DNA of 64,000 bases, from contig NZ_JBFRGU010000001.1 of assembly GCF_052115485.1 (NCBI RefSeq), forward strand, positions 744,001 to 808,000, given 5' to 3'. The notes below the pieces were generated by a model, which had not been told where the DNA came from, did no database searches, and saw only the letters and a program-made list of their open reading frames with translations. Position 1 is the first letter of the stretch. Each line of letters starts with the position of its first letter. A program made the translations under genes and the position numbers. This document shows positions 33,327-40,869 of the stretch, piece by piece. The DNA comes from Microvirga sp052115485 (lineage in GTDB: Bacteria > Pseudomonadota > Alphaproteobacteria > Rhizobiales > Beijerinckiaceae).

Positions 33327-34757
33327 TCAGATCTGACGGAGGTGGAAGGATTTCGGACGGGTGAGGGATTCGTAAGCGAGCTTCGAGAGGCTTGCGCCGC
33401 GACCCGTATCCTTCACACCGGTCCAGGCGAGTGCGGGATCGAGATAGTCGCAGCGGTTCATGAAGACGGTGCCGGTTTCAAGCTTGTCGCCGATGGCTTC
33501 CGCCGCATCGATGTCAGAGGTCCAGATGGCAGCGGAGAGGCCGTAGGGCGAGTCGTTCATGAGGCGGATCGCCTCTTCGTCGCCCTTCACCTTCATGATG
33601 CCGACAGTGGGGCCAAAGCTTTCTTCGCGCATGACGCTCATGGAATGATCCACATTCGTCAGCACCTGCGGCGCGAGATAGGCAGTGGTCCCAACATCAG
33701 CTGCAAAAAGCTTGGTGTCGATATGCGCCTTTGCACCCTTCGCTACCGCTTCCGCATTCTGCTGGCGCACGAGATCGGCGAAGCGCTTATGCGCCATCGG
33801 GCCAAGCGTCGTCGCTTCATCGAGCGGATTGCCGAGCACATACTTCTTCACGAGATCGACCGCGCCTTCGACGAAGCGATCATAGTGGCTCTCGTGCACA
33901 TAGATGCGCTCGATACCGCAGCAGCATTGTCCCGAATTGAAGAACGCGCCGTCGACGAGGTTCTCGATAGCGTTCTCGATATTCGCATCCGCCCGCACAT
34001 AGGCCGGATCCTTGCCGCCGAGTTCGAGTCCGAGCGAGGTGAAGGAACCAGCCGCTGCGCGCTCAATGGACTTGCCGCCGGAAACAGAGCCGGTGAAATT
34101 GCAGTGATCGACAAGACCCTCGCCGAGAATGCGGCTCGTCTGGTCGTGGCTGAGAACGAGGTTTTGGAACAGGCCCTTCGGCAGCCCGGCCCGATCTGCC
34201 GCCGCCTGAAAACGCTCGCCCGCAAGGATCGTCTGCGAGGCGTGCTTCAACAGAACCGCGTTACCGGCCATGAGCGCAGGCGCGATGGTATTGATGGCTG
34301 TCAGGTACGGATAGTTCCAGGGTGCTACGACAAGCACGAGGCCGACGGGCTCGCGCTTGATCATGCGGCGGAAGCCCTCTTTCGGGTCGTCGGCCGGAAT
34401 CGCCTTCAGGCTCTCTTCCGCAATGCGCACCATGTAGCGCGCGCGTTCTTCGACGCCACGGAACTCGCCGCCATAACGCACCGGACGCCCCATCTGCTGC
34501 GCGATTTCCGGCACTACTTCCTGATTCATGGCAACCAGCGCGTCGAGCATGCCGAGCACTTTTGCGGTGCGCTCCGTCAGCGGCACATGACGCCACTTGG
34601 CTTGCGCCTCGCGCGCCGCCGAAATAGCGGCGCCGATGGCGGCCTCGGACATGATGGGACGGCGGACAAGTTCGCGCCCGTCGACGGGGGAGATACAGAC
34701 GATATCGGTCTCGGCCATGATGCTCTCTTGAATGGCAATGATCCCAATCGGGACCAT
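33327..34757 (-). CDS. NAD(P)-dependent aldehyde dehydrogenase
   Basis: A 476-residue ALDH. The general-base Glu is in SLGLELGGKDPAYV, the catalytic Cys in NSGQCCCGIERIYV near residue 285 (three consecutive cysteines), and SFGPTVGIMKVKGDEEAI and the C-terminal TGRGASLSKLAYESLTRPKS are typical. I chose ATG 34757 because GAGGAG stands a few bases before it; ATG 34718 (MAETDIVCISPVDG) fits the family length better and is an alternative. Placed between the GS-like and alcohol dehydrogenase genes, it would take the aldehyde made by the latter to the acid (gamma-glutamylglycine if ethanolamine is the substrate). This resembles the role of PuuC in putrescine breakdown. Confidence 0.93.
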   Translation of the reverse strand: MVPIGIIAIQESIMAETDIVCISPVDGRELVRRPIMSEAAIGAAISAAREAQAKWRHVPLTERTAKVLGMLDALVAMNQEVVPEIAQQMGRPVRYGGEFRGVEERARYMVRIAEESLKAIPADDPKEGFRRMIKREPVGLVLVVAPWNYPYLTAINTIAPALMAGNAVLLKHASQTILAGERFQAAADRAGLPKGLFQNLVLSHDQTSRILGEGLVDHCNFTGSVSGGKSIERAAAGSFTSLGLELGGKDPAYVRADANIENAIENLVDGAFFNSGQCCCGIERIYVHESHYDRFVEGAVDLVKKYVLGNPLDEATTLGPMAHKRFADLVRQQNAEAVAKGAKAHIDTKLFAADVGTTAYLAPQVLTNVDHSMSVMREESFGPTVGIMKVKGDEEAIRLMNDSPYGLSAAIWTSDIDAAEAIGDKLETGTVFMNRCDYLDPALAWTGVKDTGRGASLSKLAYESLTRPKSFHLRQI

Positions 34758-34825
34758 AGCCTTCTCCTCATAAAGTGTCGCAGTGATCCGGGGAGACAGA
34801 TCGACGCCTCTCCGGATCCTTCTCG

Positions 34826-36217
34826 TCAGATGATTTCGAAATAACGGGCGAGTTGCCAGTCGGTGATGGCCTTGCGGGCCTCTCGTTCTTCCCATTCGCG
34901 CGTTGCCACGTAGTGGTCAACAAAGGTGTCGCCGAAAAGCTGGCGCGCAGGCTTCGACGCCTTCAGGCGTTCTGCCGCTTCGCCGAGCGAACGCGGCAGC
35001 GCTCGCTTCTTCGGGTGCTTCACTGCATAGGCATTGCCCTGGATCGGCTCACCCGGATCGACCTTGTTTTCGATGCCCCATAGGCCGGACCCGATGGCGG
35101 CGGCAAGCGCGATGTAAGGATTGATATCGGCTGCCGCGACGCGATACTCCACGCGCTGCGACTTCTCCGAGCCGGGAATGACCCGAAGCGCCGTGGTGCG
35201 GTTTTCCACGCCCCAGGCGGAATCGGTCGGCGCCCAATAACCCGGGATGAGGCGGGTGTAGCTGTTCACCGTGCAGGCCACCATCGACAGGAATTCCGGC
35301 ATCAGCTGCTGCTGACCGCCGACGAACCAGCGCATGGTGTCGGACATGTTGTGCGGCTTCTTGGGATCGTAGAATGCGCCCTTGCCGGTTTTGGTGTCTT
35401 TCAGCGAAGCATGGAGGTGACCTGACTGTCCCGGCCAATCGCGCGACCACTTCGCCATGAAGGTCGCCATCAAGCCGCGACGCTGGGCGAGGATCTTGGT
35501 GTAGGTCTTGAACAGGGCGGCCTTGTCGGCGGATTTGAGCGCCTCGTCGACGCGGATCGCCGCTTCAAGAACGCCGGGGCCGGTTTCGGTGTGAAGGCCT
35601 TCGATCTCGAAATCCATTTTTGTGCCGAGTTCGAGAAGGTCGTGATAGAATTCAGAGTGCACGCCGGAACGCAGCACCGAATAGCCGAAGAAGCCCGGTG
35701 TGAGGTTCTTCAGGTTGCGATAGTTCTTCTCGCGCACCGAATGCGGCGTTTCCTCGAACACGAAGAATTCGAATTCCGCCGCCGCCGAGACGGCGAAACC
35801 CATGTCTTCCGCCTTCTTCAACACCCGCCGCAGCACACCGCGCGGGCACGCCGCTTCGGCATAGCCATCGAACTCGGCGAGGAAGAACGGTAAATCATTC
35901 TCGAACGGGATGAGACGCATCGTATCAGGCAGAATACGCGCGGTCGCATCGGGATAGGCAGTGTGCCAACCGGTGAGTGTCGTGTTGTCGTAAAGCTGGT
36001 CGTTCGAATCCCAGCCGAGAACCACGTCGCACATGCCGAAACCGTTCTGAAGAGCGGATTCGAACTTGTCACGCGCCATGTATTTACCGCGCATGATGCC
36101 ATCGACATCGACGATGCCGATCTTCACGAAGGGCAGGTCACGGCTGCGCACATAAGCCGCGGCATCGGCGGCCGTCTCGATTTTGGGTATGTCCATACGG
36201 GGTGTGGGGGCGTTCAT
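34826..36217 (-). CDS. Glutamine synthetase-like gamma-glutamyl-amine ligase (PuuA/GlnA4-like)
   Basis: A 463-residue member of the type I/III glutamine synthetase superfamily. It keeps the beta-grasp N-domain (FVKIGIVDVDGIMRGKYM) and the metal-binding Glu residues in SAAAEFEFFVFEE and GLHTETGPGVLEAAI. It also has SGHLHASLKDTKTG, the Arg-containing ENRTTALRVIPG, and RVEYRVAAADINPYIALAA. Relatives join glutamate to amines using ATP: PuuA (putrescine), IpuC (isopropylamine) and Streptomyces GlnA4 (ethanolamine). Glutamine synthetase proper usually has an adenylylation loop and is accompanied by glnB, which is absent. The next gene upstream is an ethanolamine-type permease, so ethanolamine or a similar amino-alcohol is the most likely amine. 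Substrate is inferred. Confidence 0.88.
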   Translation of the reverse strand: MNAPTPRMDIPKIETAADAAAYVRSRDLPFVKIGIVDVDGIMRGKYMARDKFESALQNGFGMCDVVLGWDSNDQLYDNTTLTGWHTAYPDATARILPDTMRLIPFENDLPFFLAEFDGYAEAACPRGVLRRVLKKAEDMGFAVSAAAEFEFFVFEETPHSVREKNYRNLKNLTPGFFGYSVLRSGVHSEFYHDLLELGTKMDFEIEGLHTETGPGVLEAAIRVDEALKSADKAALFKTYTKILAQRRGLMATFMAKWSRDWPGQSGHLHASLKDTKTGKGAFYDPKKPHNMSDTMRWFVGGQQQLMPEFLSMVACTVNSYTRLIPGYWAPTDSAWGVENRTTALRVIPGSEKSQRVEYRVAAADINPYIALAAAIGSGLWGIENKVDPGEPIQGNAYAVKHPKKRALPRSLGEAAERLKASKPARQLFGDTFVDHYVATREWEEREARKAITDWQLARYFEII

Positions 36218-36248
36218 GCCGAGAACCTAACGGATATGAAGAAGAAAA

Positions 36249-36270
36249 GGGAGCGCACGAATGCGCTCCC
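36249..36270 (-). terminator. Hairpin terminator between permease and GS-like gene
   Basis: A perfect 8-bp stem (GGGAGCGC/GCGCTCCC) with a 6-base loop followed on the minus strand by TTTTCTTC. It is seven bases past the permease stop codon and 32 bases before the GS-like start, so it would stop or reduce read-through inside the cluster. Confidence 0.75.
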
Positions 36271-36277
36271 CGAATGG

Positions 36278-37810
36278 TCAATGGGACTTGTATTCGCCCT
36301 CGCCCTTGGTGACGGCGAACTCCTCCTCGGGGGAGAGAATGAGCTTATGGCGACCCCAGATCAGGAAGTATGCCATCATGACGGCATAGTAGATGGCAAC
36401 GCCGAGCACGCCATTCTGGAACACGGGATCCGTGAACTGGAAATACAGCGTGATTGCCGCAATGATCATGCACACCAGTGCGCCTGCGTTTCCGAACGGG
36501 CTCTTGTAAGGCCGGTGGATGTTCGGGAACTTCTTCTTGAGGGTGATGTAGGACATGCCTTGCATGAAGTAGGCCAGCATCGCCCCTGCCACCGCCATGT
36601 TGAGCAGCGTTCCACCGATGACGTTCGCACCCGCTTCAGCACCTTTCGAGAACCAGATGATGAGCATCACCAGAAGACCGAGCACCGCGCCCGCGATCAA
36701 TGCCACGTGCGGGGTCTTGCGACTGCCGTGTGTCACCGACAGGAAGCTCGGGAAGTAACCCGCCCGCGAGAGTGAATAGATCTGCCGGCCGAATGCGAAG
36801 ATGATGGTGTGGAACGAGGCGATAAGGCCGATCACCGCGATGGCGGCGAGGATCTTCGCGATGTCCGAACCGAAGATGGTGCGGAATCCATCGAGCAGAG
36901 GCTCACCCGACTTGGCAAGGCCTGCCGCACCCGGCGCGATGCTCGTGTTCAGGAAGGTCACGAGGAACGCCGAGACGATGAGCGTCAGAATGCCGAGAAT
37001 GATTCCCTTCGGCATATCCTTCTGCGGATCGTGCGACTCTTCGGCTGCCAGCGGCAATTGCTCGATGGCAAGGAACAGCCACACCGCGAACGGCATGGTC
37101 ATGAAGATGCCCTTGATACCGAACGGCAGGAACGGTCCGCCGCCATTCGCGAGCTCCGCGCCGTCCGCACCGATGTTCAGCGCCCAGTGAGCGAAGTCGA
37201 GCTTACCGGAGAACAGAACCGAGAGGTAGAAGACGACGAGAACCGCAAGCGCCATCACGGTCACGGTCACGGTGACCTTGAACGAGAGTTCGACGCCGAC
37301 GATGTTGAGCCCGACGAACAAGGCGTAGGACAAGATCCAGTAGACGGGCTGGAACTCGGGCGCCGTACCGAAGATCGCCGAGAGATAGGAGCCGATGAAG
37401 AACACGATCACGGCCGGGGTGAGAACGAACTCGATGTTCTCCGCGATGCCCGTGATGTAACCCGCCCACGGTCCCATCGCCGTGCGCGCGAACGAATACG
37501 CACCGCCCGTGTGCGGCAGCGCCGGAGACATCTCGGCGAGCGAGAAGGTCAGCCCGAGATACATCGTCGCGATAATGATCGTCGCGAATAGCATCGAGCC
37601 GTAGCCCTGCGCCAAGCCGAGATTCCAGCCCGAATAATGGCCCGAGATCACCGCCCCGACGCCAAGCGCCCAGAGCGACCACACGCGTGCGTATCGCTTC
37701 AGCTTGCGGGCTTCGAAATAACTATCGTCTACTTTGGTGTAGGTAATGCCGGCAGCGCCTTGCGCTCCGGCTGAGGGTTGAACCCCCGTACTCCCTTGTC
37801 CGACCGACAT
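36278..37810 (-). CDS. eat: APC-family amino acid permease, ethanolamine permease type
   Basis: A 510-residue inner-membrane transporter with about 12 helices. The first helix region VWSLWALGVGAVISGHYSGWNLGLAQGYG and the following MYLGLTFSLAEMSPALPHTGGAYSFAR are characteristic of the ethanolamine permease branch (TIGR00908-like) of the APC superfamily, which imports ethanolamine by proton symport. EQLPLAAEESHDPQKDMPKGI is the conserved cytoplasmic loop. The ATG at 37810 follows GGAGG by eight bases; the longer reading from 37849 adds an unlikely leader. It lies between the amidohydrolase and the GS-like gene. A terminator-like hairpin follows it. Confidence 0.88.
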   Translation of the reverse strand: MSVGQGSTGVQPSAGAQGAAGITYTKVDDSYFEARKLKRYARVWSLWALGVGAVISGHYSGWNLGLAQGYGSMLFATIIIATMYLGLTFSLAEMSPALPHTGGAYSFARTAMGPWAGYITGIAENIEFVLTPAVIVFFIGSYLSAIFGTAPEFQPVYWILSYALFVGLNIVGVELSFKVTVTVTVMALAVLVVFYLSVLFSGKLDFAHWALNIGADGAELANGGGPFLPFGIKGIFMTMPFAVWLFLAIEQLPLAAEESHDPQKDMPKGIILGILTLIVSAFLVTFLNTSIAPGAAGLAKSGEPLLDGFRTIFGSDIAKILAAIAVIGLIASFHTIIFAFGRQIYSLSRAGYFPSFLSVTHGSRKTPHVALIAGAVLGLLVMLIIWFSKGAEAGANVIGGTLLNMAVAGAMLAYFMQGMSYITLKKKFPNIHRPYKSPFGNAGALVCMIIAAITLYFQFTDPVFQNGVLGVAIYYAVMMAYFLIWGRHKLILSPEEEFAVTKGEGEYKSH

Positions 37811-37874
37811 CGACTCTTCCTCCAAGAATAAGTCTGACCTCTGAGCCATGGCACACCTCGCGCCATGGCTGTCG

Positions 37875-38663
37875 TCACAGCGTCTGCGCTCCCTCCCTCA
37901 AAAGAGGCGCAAGACGGTTAGACCACGACGCCTGTCCGTCTTCCGTGCGGATCAGGTCGTTGCGGATTTCGATCATGAGCGGGGCAAGGCCGCGCCGCTC
38001 GGCATGGCGTTCAAGGGTGTGAAACACCCGATCCGCCGGAGAATAGGGTTCGTTCATGCCCACAGTGAGTGCAGGGTCACGCTTTAAACCCGCCTCGACA
38101 TCGCGGGCATAACGCGCGTCGTTATTGAAGATCAGCCCGATCTCCCAGGGACGCTGAACGCCTCTGTAGACGGGGGTGAAGGAGTGAATCGAGATGACGG
38201 ATCGAGTCAGCCCCGCCGCCTTGCGCGCATCGGCGAAGGCATCGACCGCGTCATGAAACGGCGCGTAAACTTCCCGGGCGCGGCGCGCGCGCTCAGTAGG
38301 ATCGAGATTGAGATTTCCCGGAACTTCCGTGTGCTCGCTCAAAACGGTGATCGAATCAGGCGCGGACGGATCGCGGTTGAGATCGAGCACGAGACGGGAC
38401 ACTGTCGCATGGATCAAAGGCGCGTCGAGAAGGCGAGAAAGCCCCATCGCCACCCCGAGAGCGCCGGGATCCCACGCGATGTGGCTTTGAAGCTCCTGAG
38501 GACCGAGGCCGAGGGTACCGTATCGTGCGGGGAGTCGATTGGAGGCGTGTTCGCAGATGAGCAGAATCGGCGAACGTCCACCCGCATTCTCAATGCGGGC
38601 GACGGGCTCGTCGCCCTGGAACGCAGCATCCCCCACGGAGCCGGCTCGGCTCTCATGCACCAT
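37875..38663 (-). CDS. N-formylglutamate amidohydrolase family protein
   Basis: A 262-residue zinc-dependent amidohydrolase of the HutG/N-formylglutamate deformylase family: PILLICEHASNRLPARYGTLG with the metal His, HIAWDPGALGVAMGLSRLL, VSRLVLDLNRDPSAPDSI, VISIHSFTPVYRG, and MIEIRNDLIRTEDG. HutG members hydrolyse N-formyl- or N-acyl-glutamate. Here there are no other histidine-degradation genes, and the gene leads an amine catabolic cluster. A gamma-glutamyl amide hydrolase role, releasing glutamate from gamma-glutamylglycine, is therefore a plausible reassignment, not shown. ATG 38663 is chosen for GGAGG five bases before it; a longer reading from 38843 is not family-like. Confidence 0.88.
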   Translation of the reverse strand: MVHESRAGSVGDAAFQGDEPVARIENAGGRSPILLICEHASNRLPARYGTLGLGPQELQSHIAWDPGALGVAMGLSRLLDAPLIHATVSRLVLDLNRDPSAPDSITVLSEHTEVPGNLNLDPTERARRAREVYAPFHDAVDAFADARKAAGLTRSVISIHSFTPVYRGVQRPWEIGLIFNNDARYARDVEAGLKRDPALTVGMNEPYSPADRVFHTLERHAERRGLAPLMIEIRNDLIRTEDGQASWSNRLAPLLREGAQTL

Positions 38664-38702
38664 GCGGTCCTCCATCAGCCTGCTTGAGGCAAGCCGTCCC
38701 CT

Positions 38703-38758
38703 GTATTGAACGTTTGATACGTTCGTTATCATTTTTCTTGTTTTGAAATTTTTGATAC
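38703..38758. promoter_or_regulatory. Overlapping palindromes in RpiR/amidohydrolase divergent promoter
   Basis: GAACGT-TTGAT-ACGTTC (38708-38724) and TGATA-N7-TATCA (38715-38731) overlap in the 122-base divergent gap. A further TTGATAC at 38752 repeats the half-site at 38714. The AT-rich setting and symmetry suit a binding region for the adjacent RpiR regulator. Confidence 0.55.
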
Positions 38759-38785
38759 AGGTTTCAGATCTCGTCAAGGACATCT

Positions 38786-39673
38786 GTGGACAAGCATTCC
38801 GGCATGCCCGATCAAAGCCTCCTCCCGCCCGCCGATCCGCCAAGTCTCGCGGACCGGATTCGCCATGAGATGGAGCATTTTACGCCGAGCGAGAAACGGG
38901 CGGCCCATGTTCTTTTAAGCCATTATCCGTTCGCCGGGTTGGAGACAGTCGCGGAATTCGCATCGCGCGCCGGCATTTCGGGACCCTCGGCCCTTCGCTT
39001 CGTGACCCGGCTCGGCTTCAACGGCTTCCCGGATTTTCAGAAGCACCTGCGCGAAGAGCTGGAGGCGCAGCTTCTCTCCCCCCTCGCTAAGGCGAGCCCA
39101 CTGGACAAGGGCCAGACGGCTCCGGCGCTGGCCGCCTTCGCGGAGGCGACCATCGCGAACTTGCGTGCGACCGTGGAGAACATCGCCCCCGCTGAGTTCG
39201 ATGCGGTTGTGACCCTGTTGAGCGATCCGCGTCGAAACGTTCACTTCACGGGCGGCCGCTTCACCGGCGCGCTGGCGCGCTACGCCGAGAGCCACTTCCG
39301 CATCGTGCGGAGCAACGTGGATGCGATCGATAGCCAACCCGCTCTTTGGCGGGATCGGATGATCGAGATCGGCCGTAAGGACGTCCTCGTGGTGTTCGAC
39401 ATCAGGCGCTATCAGGACGACATCGTGCTGTTGGCTGAGACGGCGGCAAAACAGGGTGCGACGGTCGTTCTGATTACCGATCCCTGGCTCTCGCCCATCG
39501 CGCGGGTCGCTCGCCATGTCCTGCCGGCGCACGTTACGGCTCCCTCCAACTGGGATTCCTCCGCCGGATTGCTGATGCTGACCGAGGCTCTTGTCGCGAC
39601 GGTGACCAAGCGATTGTGGGAAACCGCAAAGCCCCGCATGGAGGCTGTGGAGCGACTGCGTCGCCGGGAATGA
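38786..39673 (+). CDS. RpiR-family transcriptional regulator (MurR/SIS type)
   Basis: A 295-residue regulator: N-terminal helix-turn-helix (residues 20-95, LADRIRHEMEHFTPSEKRAA and TVAEFASRAGISGPSALRFV) and a C-terminal SIS domain (about 130-275) of the phosphosugar-binding fold. Within it are NVHFTGGRFTGALARYAESHF, RKDVLVVFDIRRYQDD and VVLITDPWLSPIA. The start is GTG 38786 after AAGGA; ATG 38804 is an alternative. Divergent from the amidohydrolase-permease-GS-ALDH-ADH cluster. RpiR proteins in alphaproteobacteria often control catabolic operons of this kind, so it is the likely regulator; the effector may be a glutamylated intermediate. Confidence 0.93.
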   Translation: MDKHSGMPDQSLLPPADPPSLADRIRHEMEHFTPSEKRAAHVLLSHYPFAGLETVAEFASRAGISGPSALRFVTRLGFNGFPDFQKHLREELEAQLLSPLAKASPLDKGQTAPALAAFAEATIANLRATVENIAPAEFDAVVTLLSDPRRNVHFTGGRFTGALARYAESHFRIVRSNVDAIDSQPALWRDRMIEIGRKDVLVVFDIRRYQDDIVLLAETAAKQGATVVLITDPWLSPIARVARHVLPAHVTAPSNWDSSAGLLMLTEALVATVTKRLWETAKPRMEAVERLRRRE

Positions 39674-40714
39674 TCAGGATTGCTGCTTCGGCTGCACCCA
39701 GCTCAACACGAGCGGTAGCGTGAAGCCGATGCCGATGAACCGGACGAAATGGTGGATACCCACATAGAGCGGGTCGAGCCCCAGCATCAGGGCGAGCACC
39801 GTCATCGCCTCAAGCCCTCCGGGCGCGAAAGCGATCAGGGCATTGTGGAACGTGACACCGGCAATCCAGCTTGCGAGAGCCGCAAAGGCCACTGCGACGC
39901 TCATCCCGACAGCGAATGAACCAAGGCCTGCAACGATGGATTGGCGAACCGTCGCGAAATTCAGATCACGGAAACGGTCTGCGATGAAGGCTCCCATCAG
40001 AACGAGACCACCTGTCGCGATCACAGGTGGAATGACGCCCTGGATGAAGCTCGTCGCGTGAGCGAAAGTGCTGACCAGCGTCGCACCGAGAAGAATCGGC
40101 GCGGCCATACCGAGCCGCTTGAAAACAGTCCCCACGACGACGCTGCCGAAAAGCATGATCGCCATGCTTCCCGGCGACATGATCTGCTGTCCCTCCCCCA
40201 GGAGACGGGACCCCAGTTCTCCATCTCCGGACATCACGACGACGCCCGGCAGGAGCGCGATCAGGGCGAAGAGGCGCACGTTCTGAACGATGACGATGGG
40301 CGCGACAGCAGCGTTCCTGTCGATGGCGATGGCGATCACCGTCGACAACGCCCCCGGCGCGGACGCCAGAAGAGCATCGCTTTTCCCCCAGCCTGAAACC
40401 CGCGTCAGCCAGAAAGCCGACGTGGCACAGATGGCCACGACCCCTATGACGAGCAGAACAAGGCTGAGTGGATAGCGTCCTATGGCGGCAATGGCCGTAG
40501 GCGTTACCGCCGCACCCATGGAGACTCCCGACGTGAGCAACGCCATATCGGTGAGGGCGCGGGGCATCGCCTTCGACCATCCGGTCAGTCCCCAGAGGAC
40601 GACGGCGACCGCCGACCCGGACAACCAGGCTCCCGGTATCCCGACGACGTGAAAGATCAAACCGCCAAGGCCGGCGATCAGGATCTGGGCGATGTATGTC
40701 AGAACGGTTTGCAT
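39674..40714 (-). CDS. AbrB-family membrane protein (duplicated gate domain)
   Basis: A 346-residue inner-membrane protein with about ten hydrophobic segments in two similar halves (GAWLSGSAVAVVLWGL... and later ...LMLGLDPLYVGIHHFVRFIGIGFTLPLVL), typical of the COG3180 AbrB family. The family name comes from an E. coli locus and is often misreported as ammonia monooxygenase. The function is unknown; transport is suspected. I chose ATG 40714 (MQTVLTYIAQILIAG) because the family normally begins there. The longest reading, from ATG 40792, adds 26 residues without family likeness. The stop codon abuts that of the convergent RpiR gene (TGATCA). Confidence 0.82.
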   Translation of the reverse strand: MQTVLTYIAQILIAGLGGLIFHVVGIPGAWLSGSAVAVVLWGLTGWSKAMPRALTDMALLTSGVSMGAAVTPTAIAAIGRYPLSLVLLVIGVVAICATSAFWLTRVSGWGKSDALLASAPGALSTVIAIAIDRNAAVAPIVIVQNVRLFALIALLPGVVVMSGDGELGSRLLGEGQQIMSPGSMAIMLFGSVVVGTVFKRLGMAAPILLGATLVSTFAHATSFIQGVIPPVIATGGLVLMGAFIADRFRDLNFATVRQSIVAGLGSFAVGMSVAVAFAALASWIAGVTFHNALIAFAPGGLEAMTVLALMLGLDPLYVGIHHFVRFIGIGFTLPLVLSWVQPKQQS

Positions 40715-40804
40715 GAGCGGCTGGAAGAACTCTGGTCGCTCAATGACGGCGATGGGCCCATCCGTCAAATGCCCATCGCGCAAGCAAGCCATGCATTGGC
40801 TGTC

Positions 40805-40869
40805 TTAGAGCATGATCAGAACAAGTGGAAACCGGTTGTTCGCCCGGATCATGCGGCATCAAACTCTAG
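40805..40869. repeat. Mosaic palindromic repeat, copy 2 (shortened)
   Basis: This copy shares the GCATGATC...GATCATGC module and the CAAACTCTAG end with copy 3, but lacks the internal stretch. It overlaps the end of the aminotransferase gene: minus-strand AGAGTTTGA supplies that gene's last two codons and its stop. Confidence 0.85.

Noticed and set aside
39674..40714. Ammonia monooxygenase label for the AbrB-type protein
   Set aside because: That name is a long-standing database error for COG3180 proteins; no AmoA features are present.
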